The notes under the pieces: model-generated
Seen by the model: the letters and a program-made list of their open reading frames with translations, nothing else
What the model was told of the DNA's origin: nothing
Databases searched by the model: none
Shown here: positions 24,700 to 32,591 of the stretch, piece by piece
How the letters are laid out: the number at the start of each line of letters is the position of its first letter
Position numbering within the stretch: the stretch's first letter is position 1
NCBI RefSeq assembly: GCF_009176645.1
Contig: NZ_AP019007.1
Coordinates: 4,402,001-4,466,000 of the forward strand
DNA from: Enterobacter oligotrophicus
Lineage (GTDB): Bacteria; Pseudomonadota; Gammaproteobacteria; Enterobacterales; Enterobacteriaceae
Direction: 5' to 3'
Length of the DNA stretch: 64,000 nt
Translations under genes and position numbers: made by a program

Positions 24700-26850
24700 T
24701 TAAACGTTCACGGCGCTGATCAGCCGTGATTTCATGGTTTGGTACGCCGAAGCCGCAAAATCTTCCGCCCGGCGCTGGTCCTCAATCGCCTCCAGTTGTA
24801 CTGCACAATACTTCGTTTCCGGCGTTCTGGAGACCGGGTCGAGGTTATCCTGCGTCAGTTCGTTGCATGCGCCAATCCACCATTGATAGGTCATATACAC
24901 CGCACCGGTATTAATGCGTTCGCTGATGCTGGCGCGCGTGATGACTTTACCCCGGCGTGAACGTACCCATACCAGTTGACCATCGGCAATGCCCCGTTTA
25001 TCCGCATCGGCAGGGTTGATCTGCACCTGACCGGGTTCATCGGCGAGGCTTTGCAGCGCGGCGCAGTTACCGGTCATTGAACGACAGGAGTAATGACCGA
25101 CCTCGCGCACGGTACATAGCACTAACGGATAATCCATATCCGGAGTTTCAGCCGGTGCGCGCCAGGCGGCGGCGAAAAGCTGTCCTTTGCCAGTCGGCGT
25201 ATCGAACTGATTATTTTTATACAGGTACGGCGTCCCCGGATGATCGAGCGTCGGACACGGCCACTGCACATGGCCCATCTCGCCCATTTTCTCATACGTA
25301 ACGCCATAGAACAGCGGGCACAGCTCGCGCATCTCATCCCAGATCTGCTGGTTAGAGCTGTACTGCATCGGGTAGCCCATCTCAGTGGCAAGCAAACTAA
25401 TGATTTCCCAGTCCCGCTTCACGTTACCGCTGGCGTCAATGGCTTTGCCGAAACGCTGAAAGCCCCGGTCAGCGCAGGTAAAGACGCCGCCGTGTTCACC
25501 CCAGGAGGTTGCAGGCAGCAGCACATCCGCCACTTCTGCCGTTTTGGTCATGAAAATGTCCTGCACGACGACAAAATCGAGAGCCTCGAAACCGCGGCGG
25601 ACCAGGCCGAGATCGGCCTCGGTCTGAAGCGGATCTTCCCCCATGATGTAGTAGGCTTTGACCTTCCCCTCCAGCGCAAGGTGCGGTACTTCGGTGATGC
25701 GCGCTCCGACACGATCGTCCATGTTATTGACGTCGATCCCCCACGCATCGGCAAACTTTTGCCTGACTGCCGGGTCAGTAACGTCCTGATAGCCGGGGAA
25801 CATATTGGGCAGAACGCCCATGTCACAGGCACCCTGAACGTTATTCTGCCCGCGAACCGGGCCGACACCCACGGCAGGGCGACCCAGGTTGCCGGTCAAT
25901 AGCGCCAGGCTGGAAAGACCTTTCACGACGTCCACTGCCTGACCAAACTGCGTTACGCCCATTCCCCACATCACCGTTGCAGAAGGCGCTGCGGCAAAGG
26001 TACGCATCGCCTGACGAACCTCCTGCGCAGGAATGCCTGTAAGGTGTTCCACTTTCTCCGGCGCGTAAGCGCTGACCATCTGGCGATACATATCCAGACC
26101 TTCCGTGAAGCGCGCAACGTAATTCTTGTCGTACAGCTCCTCCTCCAGCAGCACATAGCCAAACGCGTTGACCAGGGCCATATTACTGCCGTTTTTCAGT
26201 TGCAGATGCTGATCGGCAATGCGTGCCGTTTCAATGCGACGCGGATCGCAGACGATGATTTTCGCGCCGTTCTCGCGCGCTTTAAGCACTCGTCTGGCGA
26301 CGATCGGATGGGAATCCGCACAGTTGTAGCCAAACACCAGCAGGCACTTTGAGTGTTCAATATCATTTATGGAATTACTCATCGCCCCGTTGCCGAGCGT
26401 TTCCTGTAAACCGGCAACAGAGGGGCCATGGCAGACGCGCGCGCAGCAGTCGACGTTATTGGTGTGAAGCACCGCGCGGGCAAATTTTTGCATGACATAG
26501 TTAGTTTCATTCCCGGTCCCCCTTGATGAACCGGTCGTCATGATTGCGCGGGGGCCAAACTGGGCTTTGATATTATTGAGTTTTTGCGCGGTATAGCGGA
26601 TAGCTTCTTCCCATGTAACAGGCGTAAAAGCAGCGCCTTTATGATAGCGGATCATGGGTTGCGTTAAGCGGGGAGTCAGCAGACGCGTATCGTTCAGGAA
26701 GTCCCAACCGTAATACCCTTTCAGACACAGGGTGCCCTGATTGGTTACACCATCCGCGGCTTCGGCACGGATAATGCGGTTATTTTCTACAACGAGAGTT
26801 AATTTACAGCCCGCACCACAGTAAGGGCAGACGCTAGCGATTTTTTTCAT
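24700..26850 (-). CDS. Formate dehydrogenase H-like molybdopterin oxidoreductase, cysteine form (no selenocysteine)
   Basis: A 716-residue homologue of E. coli FdhF across its full length (715 residues). The N-terminal 4Fe-4S ligands C8, C11, C15 and C42 and Lys44 are present. FdhF has selenocysteine 140 (TGA); here codon 140 is TGC (plus-strand bases 26431-26433) in CARVCHGPSVAG, and the adjacent catalytic His141 is kept. Molybdopterin-binding segments such as GPVRGQNNVQGACDMG and TVREVGHYSCRSMTGNCAAL are intact. The start MKKIASV was chosen over a TTG one codon earlier. It probably oxidises formate or reduces CO2 with a cysteine ligand on Mo/W. No hydrogenase genes are adjacent. A sigma54-type promoter lies upstream. 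Confidence 0.9.
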   Translation of the reverse strand: MKKIASVCPYCGAGCKLTLVVENNRIIRAEAADGVTNQGTLCLKGYYGWDFLNDTRLLTPRLTQPMIRYHKGAAFTPVTWEEAIRYTAQKLNNIKAQFGPRAIMTTGSSRGTGNETNYVMQKFARAVLHTNNVDCCARVCHGPSVAGLQETLGNGAMSNSINDIEHSKCLLVFGYNCADSHPIVARRVLKARENGAKIIVCDPRRIETARIADQHLQLKNGSNMALVNAFGYVLLEEELYDKNYVARFTEGLDMYRQMVSAYAPEKVEHLTGIPAQEVRQAMRTFAAAPSATVMWGMGVTQFGQAVDVVKGLSSLALLTGNLGRPAVGVGPVRGQNNVQGACDMGVLPNMFPGYQDVTDPAVRQKFADAWGIDVNNMDDRVGARITEVPHLALEGKVKAYYIMGEDPLQTEADLGLVRRGFEALDFVVVQDIFMTKTAEVADVLLPATSWGEHGGVFTCADRGFQRFGKAIDASGNVKRDWEIISLLATEMGYPMQYSSNQQIWDEMRELCPLFYGVTYEKMGEMGHVQWPCPTLDHPGTPYLYKNNQFDTPTGKGQLFAAAWRAPAETPDMDYPLVLCTVREVGHYSCRSMTGNCAALQSLADEPGQVQINPADADKRGIADGQLVWVRSRRGKVITRASISERINTGAVYMTYQWWIGACNELTQDNLDPVSRTPETKYCAVQLEAIEDQRRAEDFAASAYQTMKSRLISAVNV

Positions 26851-26917
26851 CAATAACAGACCTGTTAAGAAATGAAGCGATGTTTAACTGGATAGCCCAG
26901 TCCCGTAGGGGAGAACT

Positions 26918-26933
26918 AGCAGGAACCATGCCA
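26918..26933 (-). promoter_or_regulatory. Sigma54 (RpoN) promoter of the formate dehydrogenase homologue
   Basis: TGGCAT-N5-CTGCT carries the invariant GG and GC at exactly the -24/-12 spacing. The start codon is about 68 bases downstream. E. coli fdhF is also RpoN-dependent through FhlA. Confidence 0.7.
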
Positions 26934-26974
26934 CATTGTCTTTTGTTGTTTTACAGGGAGTTATGAAGAGGGGG

Positions 26975-27020
26975 AGCGTGTCATCGTCAGGCGCTTCGTC
27001 AAAACTGACGATGACACGTT
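26975..27020. promoter_or_regulatory. Long inverted repeat, possible enhancer-protein site
   Basis: CGTGTCATCGTCAG (26977-26990) is inverted perfectly 14 bases later (27005-27018), with further pairing at the ends. It is centred about 90 bases upstream of the predicted sigma54 start site, where enhancer-binding proteins such as FhlA usually bind. No T-tract follows on either strand, so a terminator is unlikely, though it also lies just beyond ariR. Confidence 0.5.
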
Positions 27021-27043
27021 AGCAAGGGTTGGCGAAGGGGAGG

Positions 27044-27322
27044 TTACAGATCATCCATGGTATAACCCACGACAATTTCCAGCGTTTTACGAATAACATC
27101 CGCCTTCACAACGTCGTCGGTTGTTTCCAGCGTCTGGATCAGCCAAAGAATGATCGCTTTATTGGTAAGGTGGCCTTCGGAAGCAAGAACACAACGTACT
27201 GCAGTAGCAAAAATGGCGGACTCTTCAGCAAAACGATCGCCGGCGTGACGGAAATACTCCGATAACGCGCTATCTAAAAAGGCGGAATGGTATTTGGGTT
27301 GAAGCTGAATGTGTTGTCTCAT
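27044..27322 (-). CDS. ariR: AriR/YmgB-type biofilm and acid-resistance regulator
   Basis: A 92-residue helical protein matching E. coli AriR (YmgB). The segments LSEYFRHAGDRFAEESAIFATAV and LIQTLETTDDVVKADVIRKTLEIVVGYT are almost identical in pattern to that family, including the C-terminal DDL. In E. coli these small proteins are released from BluR repression by blue light and low temperature through BluF, and act on the Rcs system and biofilm. Here it is third in a three-gene set with ymgA and ycgZ. GGTGAAAAG precedes the ATG. Confidence 0.9.
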   Translation of the reverse strand: MRQHIQLQPKYHSAFLDSALSEYFRHAGDRFAEESAIFATAVRCVLASEGHLTNKAIILWLIQTLETTDDVVKADVIRKTLEIVVGYTMDDL

Positions 27323-27351
27323 TTCTTTTCACCGTAGCTGTAAAGTGGTAG

Positions 27352-27672
27352 TCAATGTATTTTCTTTGGATCGGATGGTTTTCCATTACCTAATAACGGC
27401 ACTACATTGTCTTTGTTATCTCTGAGAGGTCCCTCTCTGATGGTTCTTCCCTGTGCGGTTCTGCCGCGTCTGAAGGCGATAATGTTCTCACCGATTTCGG
27501 CGATCGCCTTCGCGAGAGTCTCCCGCCGCTGGGGATTATGTTCATGTGCTTTCATATCCCGCAGGCGCTGAACTAAGCGATCAATGGTCAGCGGTTCCCA
27601 CTCTTTCAGAAGTGAAAGAACAGCGTCTCCTATAAGCTGGTCAATCAGTCGCTCTGCGTCACTGCTGTTCAT
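27352..27672 (-). CDS. ymgA: YmgA-type connector protein
   Basis: A 106-residue protein similar to E. coli YmgA in the N-terminal helix (NSSDAERLIDQLIGDAVLSLL) and in the basic C-terminus ending KKIH. It is about 16 residues longer than YmgA, with an Arg-rich insert (FRRGRTAQGRTIREG). The start MNSSDAE is four bases after the ycgZ stop, suggesting translational coupling; longer in-frame starts would overlap ycgZ without a ribosome site. In E. coli YmgA works with AriR and YcgZ downstream of BluR/BluF. Confidence 0.83.
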   Translation of the reverse strand: MNSSDAERLIDQLIGDAVLSLLKEWEPLTIDRLVQRLRDMKAHEHNPQRRETLAKAIAEIGENIIAFRRGRTAQGRTIREGPLRDNKDNVVPLLGNGKPSDPKKIH

Positions 27673-27676
27673 AACG

Positions 27677-27916
27677 TTAGCGTTCGAAGAGCAGACCAAG
27701 CAGCATGTGATAATGCTGTTCCTCGTCCGGGCCATTGGCATTTTCGAGGCGGCTTAATAATTTGGTACAGAGCGATTTGCGGTTGAGATGTCGACCATCG
27801 CTCAGGATTTCAACAACCACCTGACCCAGTGTCTCCTGCTGAGTTGGCAGCGCAGTTTTCTCAAAATATTGCGCAATCGCTGTTGCTGAATCTGCGGCGT
27901 AACCGTTCTGTTGCAT
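27677..27916 (-). CDS. ycgZ: YcgZ-type connector protein
   Basis: A 79-residue protein closely matching E. coli YcgZ: LPTQQETLGQVVVEILSDGRHLNRKSLCTKLLSRLE and the C-terminal HYHMLLGLLFE are nearly conserved. The start MQQNGYAADS has AGGAG seven bases upstream. It is first in the ycgZ-ymgA-ariR operon and divergent from bluF, with paired TGTACA motifs just upstream. In E. coli it is the main target of BluR repression. Confidence 0.92.
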   Translation of the reverse strand: MQQNGYAADSATAIAQYFEKTALPTQQETLGQVVVEILSDGRHLNRKSLCTKLLSRLENANGPDEEQHYHMLLGLLFER

Positions 27917-27981
27917 GTTTCGCTCCTGTAAATATCCGTAATCAGTAACGTTACATTTAAGGTATACACAATTTTCAAATC

Positions 27982-28000
27982 TGTACATTTAAAATGTACA
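27982..28000. promoter_or_regulatory. TGTACA pair upstream of ycgZ (candidate BluR operator)
   Basis: TGTACA, seven A/T bases, TGTACA, followed by ATTTTT; starts 66 bases before the ycgZ start codon. The half-site resembles the TTGTACA reported for MlrA, a MerR-family paralogue of BluR. Confidence 0.5.
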
Positions 28001-28092
28001 ATTTTTCACTTTTTCTATAATATATTTTATAAAATATTTATATTTCAATTGGTTATATTGAGATTGTTTGTTGCGTATGTCGCAGGATATAT

Positions 28093-28126
28093 TGTACAGC
28101 CTGTTCCATTGATGCAGAATTGTACA
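28093..28126. promoter_or_regulatory. Second TTGTACA pair in the ycgZ-bluF region
   Basis: ATTGTACA occurs twice (TGTACA at 28093-28098 and 28121-28126) in the 340-base divergent region between ycgZ and bluF. The rest of this region is AT-rich with no reading frame of note. Confidence 0.4.
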
Positions 28127-28256
28127 AGCGGAAGGAGAAGCACCGGGTAGGGCGTAAGGCCTTGAGATGTAAATTATTTGTTAGCCAGGTAATGTGCTAT
28201 AAAATAGCTTTACCCACGTAAATGTCGTGGCTGACCCCATAACCCCCAGGAATAGC

Positions 28257-29477
28257 ATGCTAACAACCATCATTTACCGCAGTCACATCTGCGAGGACGT
28301 TCCGGTGAAAGCGCTGGAAGAAATGGTAGCTGCTGCAAACAGTAAAAACCGGCAAGCCGATGTCACGGGGATCTTGCTGTTCAACGGCACACATTTTTTT
28401 CAGTTGCTTGAAGGGCCTGTTGAAAACGTCACGGCTATCTACCAGCAGATTTGCCACGATCCGAGACATCACAATGTCGTGGAACTGCTGAGCGATCACG
28501 GCCCCACCCGACGTTTTGGCAACGTGGGAATGGAGCTTTTTGATTTACGTCAGTTCGACAGAAATGAAGTTTTGCAGCAGGTGCTCGACAGAAGTACAAC
28601 GAAATATCAGATGGCATATAACGATCGCCCTCTGCAGTTTTTCCGCACTTTTGTAGAGGCCACAGAAAAAGCCAACTATTTTGAGCTGCCGCCTGCGGAC
28701 TCTTGGGACTTTATCTCTGAAGAGACGCCGTTATCCGCGCAGCCTGAAGTCGTGGCAAAAGGGGCGAACTGCAGCTTTGCATTTCAACCGATAGTGGACC
28801 CGTTTATGCAGCAGGTTGTCTCCTGGGAGGCGCTGGTTCGCACTCCGTCCGGTGAATCGCCAGAGATCTATTTTGAAAACCTGCCTCGTGATGTTGTCTA
28901 TGAGTCGGATCTGAAGAGCAAGCAAGTGGCGTTGTCGATGGCCAGTGCGCTGGGTTTGCAGGGGCAGACGTTGTCTATCAATCTGCTGCCTATGACGCTG
29001 GTCAATGTTCCCAATGCCGTAGATTTTCTGCTCAATGCCATTGAAGCAAATGGCTTTGTACCAGAACAGATTGTTGTGGAGTTTACGGAGAGTGAGGCGA
29101 TCTCTCGCTTCGATGACTTTACCAGCGCAGTCAGGCAGCTGAAAAGCGCTGGCATCAGCGTGGCGATCGATCACTTTGGTGCCGGGTTTGCCGGGCTGCA
29201 ACTACTGGCGCAATTTCAGCCGGACAGAATCAAAATTAATCGTGATTTGATCGCCAATGTGCATAAGAGCGGCCCGCGACAGGCGATAATTCAGGCGATA
29301 ATTCAGTGCTGTATTTCCCTGGAAATTCAGGTTTGTGCTGTCGGCGTAGAGCTGGCAGAAGAGTGGATGTGGCTGGAATCTGCAGGGATTTCCCAGTTCC
29401 AGGGGCACCTGTTTGCCAGCCCGCGACAAGGGGCCGTTCCTGCCATTGCCTGGCCAGAGAAAAAATTCGATTCCTGA
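28257..29477 (+). CDS. bluF: Blue-light sensor and BluR antagonist BluF (BLUF-EAL protein)
   Basis: A 406-residue cytoplasmic photoreceptor. The BLUF domain (1-95) keeps the flavin-site residues Tyr7, Asn31 and Gln49 in the expected contexts. The EAL-like domain (about 165-400) lacks a true EAL signature (it reads WEALVRT) and other catalytic residues, so it is degenerate like E. coli BluF and should not degrade c-di-GMP. Blue-light-excited BluF binds BluR and lifts its repression. CCAGGA precedes the ATG; an upstream GTG is less likely. It is divergent from ycgZ and followed by bluR. Confidence 0.95.
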   Translation: MLTTIIYRSHICEDVPVKALEEMVAAANSKNRQADVTGILLFNGTHFFQLLEGPVENVTAIYQQICHDPRHHNVVELLSDHGPTRRFGNVGMELFDLRQFDRNEVLQQVLDRSTTKYQMAYNDRPLQFFRTFVEATEKANYFELPPADSWDFISEETPLSAQPEVVAKGANCSFAFQPIVDPFMQQVVSWEALVRTPSGESPEIYFENLPRDVVYESDLKSKQVALSMASALGLQGQTLSINLLPMTLVNVPNAVDFLLNAIEANGFVPEQIVVEFTESEAISRFDDFTSAVRQLKSAGISVAIDHFGAGFAGLQLLAQFQPDRIKINRDLIANVHKSGPRQAIIQAIIQCCISLEIQVCAVGVELAEEWMWLESAGISQFQGHLFASPRQGAVPAIAWPEKKFDS

Positions 29478-29550
29478 GAAACTTGTACATAACTCTTCAG
29501 AGGTAGCTGTACCTACGGCTGAATTTATACAACAATACATAAACAGAGTG

Positions 29551-29614
29551 AATGGTTTGTACGCCATTCACTTGTTTCAAAATGAGGTCTTAGTTATACA
29601 AATGGTTTGTACAA
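29551..29614 (+). promoter_or_regulatory. Repeated AATGGTTTGTAC boxes before bluR
   Basis: The 12-mer AATGGTTTGTAC occurs at 29551-29562 and again at 29601-29612, exactly 50 bases apart. The second copy lies inside an inverted repeat TACAAA-TGG-TTTGTA. Another TTGTACA is at 29483-29489. They suggest autoregulation of bluR. Confidence 0.5.
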
Positions 29615-29666
29615 TCTGATAAGGTTGGCTTAGTTAGGTATGGAAGTTCTGAGCGTGAGGGAGTTA

Positions 29667-30401
29667 ATGGCCTATTACAGTATCGGCGAAGTGGCCGAAC
29701 GATGCGGTATCAACCCCGTTACGCTGCGTGCCTGGCAGCGCCGTTATGGATTGTTGAAGCCACAGCGCAGCGAAGGGGGACATCGTCAATTCGACGATGA
29801 AGATATCCTGCGCATTGAAGAGATCAAGCGCCTCATGAAAAGTGGCGTCTCGGTTGGCAAGGTGAAAGCCTTGCTGGAAAACAAAGACGTCATCACGCAG
29901 GGAAACTGGGTGTCATTTCAGGAAGAGATGCTGTCCGTTGTGCGTTACGCCAGCCCGGCAAAACTGCGTGCCAAAATCGGTGAATTCCGCCGCGATCATG
30001 CGACGGATGCGCTTATCGATAACATTATCATCCCCGTTCGTCAGCGAATAAGCCAGGATCAGAACACGGTGCGTCATATGGCGAGCCTGCTCGATGGTGT
30101 GCTGATTGAATTCGCCGTCACAAGCCTGGCAGAGTCGCGAAAAAAAGCCGGGAAAGATGCCCTGCTGATCGGTTGGGAGTGTGACGATCGCACGCACCTG
30201 TGGCTTGAGGCCGCTCGTCTGGCGCATAAGGGCTGGCATATTGATGTGCTGGCAGAGCCCATTGATTCTCCGCGCCCTGAACTCTTTCCAGGGCAAAAAA
30301 TCTTTGTCTGGACGGGAAAATCCCCTACGCCTCGTCAGCAGGAGTTGCTGGATTACTGGCGGGAACAGGGTTTTTCAGTCTCCTTCCACGCAAGAACATA
30401 A
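29667..30401 (+). CDS. bluR: MerR-like repressor BluR
   Basis: A 244-residue repressor matching E. coli BluR from [42 protein letters not shown] (winged-helix MerR domain, 1-70) to the C-terminal SFHART. The C-terminal half resembles a B12-binding fold without its ligand motif, as in BluR and MlrA. The ATG was chosen because GAGGGAG lies directly upstream and E. coli BluR starts there; a start nine codons earlier is possible. It represses ycgZ-ymgA-ariR in E. coli and is antagonised by BluF. A terminator follows at once. Confidence 0.93.
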   Translation: MAYYSIGEVAERCGINPVTLRAWQRRYGLLKPQRSEGGHRQFDDEDILRIEEIKRLMKSGVSVGKVKALLENKDVITQGNWVSFQEEMLSVVRYASPAKLRAKIGEFRRDHATDALIDNIIIPVRQRISQDQNTVRHMASLLDGVLIEFAVTSLAESRKKAGKDALLIGWECDDRTHLWLEAARLAHKGWHIDVLAEPIDSPRPELFPGQKIFVWTGKSPTPRQQELLDYWREQGFSVSFHART

Positions 30402-30423
30402 AGGGCCCGGAAGGGCCTTTTTA
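30401..30423 (+). terminator. Terminator of bluR
   Basis: GGCCC/GGGCC with a GGAA tetraloop, extended by G-T and A-T pairs and followed by TTTTTA. Confidence 0.85.
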
Positions 30424-30443
30424 ATTTCTTCTGCCCGCATTGG

Positions 30444-30480
30444 AAGTACAAAATCTATCTCAAAAATAGGCATTTCCGAT
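30444..30480 (+). promoter_or_regulatory. Candidate OxyR site upstream of sufA
   Basis: Four tetrads at the OxyR spacing of seven: AAGT-N7-CTAT-N7-ATAG-N7-CGAT, with the two inner tetrads perfect and 12 of 16 positions matching. E. coli sufA has an OxyR site at a similar upstream distance. Confidence 0.55.
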
Positions 30481-30534
30481 GCATATTTTATTTTTCACCA
30501 GATTCATGCCACTCCTGCAGTCAAATGCATTATT

Positions 30535-30547
30535 AATCAATGCATTG
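30535..30547 (+). promoter_or_regulatory. IHF core site upstream of sufA
   Basis: AATCAATGCATTG fits WATCAANNNNTTR at every position. It lies between the OxyR site and the promoter, where IHF bending assists OxyR activation in E. coli. Confidence 0.6.
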
Positions 30548-30626
30548 AACAATTACATCCTTCCCGTCAGCATCGCGTGACAGGGTCTATGCTTAATAAA
30601 AGTAGCCAAAAAGGGCGAATTAGCCG

Positions 30627-30652
30627 AAAGCCCCTGCTGTCTGGGGGTTGAA
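30627..30652 (+). promoter_or_regulatory. Candidate IscR type 2 site of sufA
   Basis: AAAGCCCCTGCTG and TCTGGGGGTTGAA fit most positions of the IscR type 2 consensus (about 20 of 26). Apo-IscR activates suf in E. coli from the equivalent position. Confidence 0.6.
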
Positions 30653-30675
30653 GTGATAATCGTTATCACTAACAT
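30648..30675 (+). promoter_or_regulatory. sufA promoter with overlapping Fur box
   Basis: TTGAAG and TAACAT with 16-base spacing; the spacer is a dyad GTGATAAT-C-GTTATCAC that fits a Fur box. Fe-Fur would block polymerase, so suf is off in iron-replete cells. Confidence 0.7.
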
Positions 30676-30714
30676 GGTGTTATGCCCTGGTGGCTTAACA
30701 GATGAGGTGGACCT

Positions 30715-31083
30715 ATGGAACTGCAATCAGAAACCTTTAATCCGGCCGATTTTGCCTGGCGTGGTTTAACCCTCACGCCTGCGGCTGCGGCGCATATCCA
30801 CGAACTGGTGGCAAAAAAGCCCGACATCCTCGGCGTGCGTTTGGGCGTGAAGCAGACAGGCTGCGCGGGTTTCGGCTACGTTCTTGATACCGTGACTGAG
30901 CCTGAAAAGGATGATCTGGTGTTCGAGACCGATGGCGCGAAACTCTATGTTGCGCTGCAGGCGATGCCGTTTATCGACGGAACGGAAGTCGACTATGTTC
31001 GTGAAGGTTTAAACCAGTTATTCAAATTCCATAACCCGAAAGCCCAGAACGAATGCGGCTGCGGCGAAAGTTTTGGGGTATAG
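30715..31083 (+). CDS. sufA: Fe-S cluster assembly A-type carrier SufA
   Basis: A 122-residue A-type carrier that receives Fe-S clusters from SufBCD and passes them to target enzymes. The three conserved cysteines are Cys50 (TGCAGFGY), Cys114 and Cys116 (ECGCGES). It is first in sufABCDSE, the Fe-S system used under oxidative stress and iron limitation. GAGGTGG precedes the ATG. The upstream control region shows OxyR, IHF, IscR and Fur sites in the E. coli order. Confidence 0.97.
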   Translation: MELQSETFNPADFAWRGLTLTPAAAAHIHELVAKKPDILGVRLGVKQTGCAGFGYVLDTVTEPEKDDLVFETDGAKLYVALQAMPFIDGTEVDYVREGLNQLFKFHNPKAQNECGCGESFGV

Positions 31084-31091
31084 GCGGTACT

Positions 31092-32582
31092 ATGTCTCGT
31101 AATACTGAAGCAACGAGTGATGTGAACACCTGGAGCGGCGGACACCTTAACTATAAAGAAGGGTTCTTCACGCAGCTGCAGACCGATGAACTGGCGAAAG
31201 GCATTAACGAAGATGTCGTTCGTGCGATCTCGGCTAAACGTAATGAGCCGGAGTGGATGCTTGAATTCCGCCTCAGCGCTTTCCGCGCGTGGCTGGAAAT
31301 GGAGGAGCCGCACTGGCTGAAAGCACACTACGACAAACTGAATTACCAGGATTACAGTTACTACTCCGCGCCCTCCTGCGGGAGCTGTGACGATACCTGC
31401 GCCTCGCAGCCGGGAGCGGTTCAGCAGACCGGCGCTGAGAACAGCTTCCTGAGCAAAGAGGTTGAAGAAGCGTTTAACCAGCTCGGTGTGCCGGTGCGAG
31501 AAGGGAAAGAGGTGGCGGTGGACGCCATTTTTGACTCCGTATCGGTCGCGACAACCTATCGTGAAAAGCTGGCAGAGCAGGGGATCATTTTCTGTTCCTT
31601 TGGCGAAGCGATCCACGATCACCCGGAACTGGTGAAAAAGTATATTGGTACGGTGGTGCCGAGTAATGACAACTTCTTTGCGGCGCTTAACGCCGCAGTG
31701 GCATCTGACGGCACCTTTATCTACGTGCCGAAAGGCGTGCGTTGCCCGATGGAGCTGTCCACCTATTTCCGCATTAACGCCGAGAAAACTGGCCAGTTCG
31801 AACGTACCATTCTGGTGGCCGATGAAGGCAGCTACGTCAGCTACATCGAAGGCTGCTCTGCGCCGGTTCGTGACAGCTACCAGCTCCACGCGGCGGTGGT
31901 TGAAGTCATCATTCACAAAGACGCCGAGGTGAAATACTCCACGGTGCAGAACTGGTTCCCTGGCGATGGTAACACCGGCGGTATTCTGAACTTCGTGACC
32001 AAACGTGCGCTGTGCGAAGGTGAAAACAGCAAGATGTCCTGGACTCAGTCAGAAACCGGCTCCGCCATCACCTGGAAATACCCGAGCTGCATTCTGCGTG
32101 GTGATAACTCCATCGGTGAGTTTTACTCAGTGGCGCTGACCAGCGGCCGTCAGCAGGCCGATACCGGTACTAAGATGATCCACATTGGTAAAAACACCAA
32201 ATCGACCATCATCTCAAAAGGGATCTCCGCCGGGCACAGCCAGAACAGCTATCGTGGGCTGGTTAAGATCATGCCAACGGCCACCAATGCGCGTAACTTT
32301 ACCCAGTGTGACTCCATGCTGATTGGCGCGGACTGCGGTGCACATACCTTCCCGTATGTGGAGTGCCGCAATAATAGCGCCCAGCTAGAACACGAGGCGA
32401 CCACGTCGCGTATCGGTGAAGATCAGCTCTTCTACTGCCTGCAGCGCGGCATCAGCGAAGAAGATGCCATTTCGATGATTGTGAACGGCTTCTGTAAGGA
32501 TGTGTTCTCTGAACTGCCGCTGGAATTCGCCGTTGAAGCACAAAAACTCCTCGCCATTAGTCTTGAACACAGCGTCGGTTAA
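31092..32582 (+). CDS. sufB: Fe-S cluster scaffold SufB
   Basis: A 496-residue scaffold component of SufBC2D where clusters are built. The start [10 protein letters not shown] gives the E. coli length plus one; an upstream in-frame start inside sufA is not used in the family. The beta-helix core and the conserved Cys of [10 protein letters not shown] and Glu of [12 protein letters not shown] are present. A CxxCxxxC-type segment (SCGSCDDTC) is near residue 100. It starts eight bases after the sufA stop. Confidence 0.97.
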   Translation: MSRNTEATSDVNTWSGGHLNYKEGFFTQLQTDELAKGINEDVVRAISAKRNEPEWMLEFRLSAFRAWLEMEEPHWLKAHYDKLNYQDYSYYSAPSCGSCDDTCASQPGAVQQTGAENSFLSKEVEEAFNQLGVPVREGKEVAVDAIFDSVSVATTYREKLAEQGIIFCSFGEAIHDHPELVKKYIGTVVPSNDNFFAALNAAVASDGTFIYVPKGVRCPMELSTYFRINAEKTGQFERTILVADEGSYVSYIEGCSAPVRDSYQLHAAVVEVIIHKDAEVKYSTVQNWFPGDGNTGGILNFVTKRALCEGENSKMSWTQSETGSAITWKYPSCILRGDNSIGEFYSVALTSGRQQADTGTKMIHIGKNTKSTIISKGISAGHSQNSYRGLVKIMPTATNARNFTQCDSMLIGADCGAHTFPYVECRNNSAQLEHEATTSRIGEDQLFYCLQRGISEEDAISMIVNGFCKDVFSELPLEFAVEAQKLLAISLEHSVG

Positions 32583-32591
32583 GGAAAGCAC

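Noticed and set aside
30402-30714. Possible short gene between bluR and sufA
   Set aside because: The frames are short and broken; the stretch is explained by the bluR terminator and the suf control sites.
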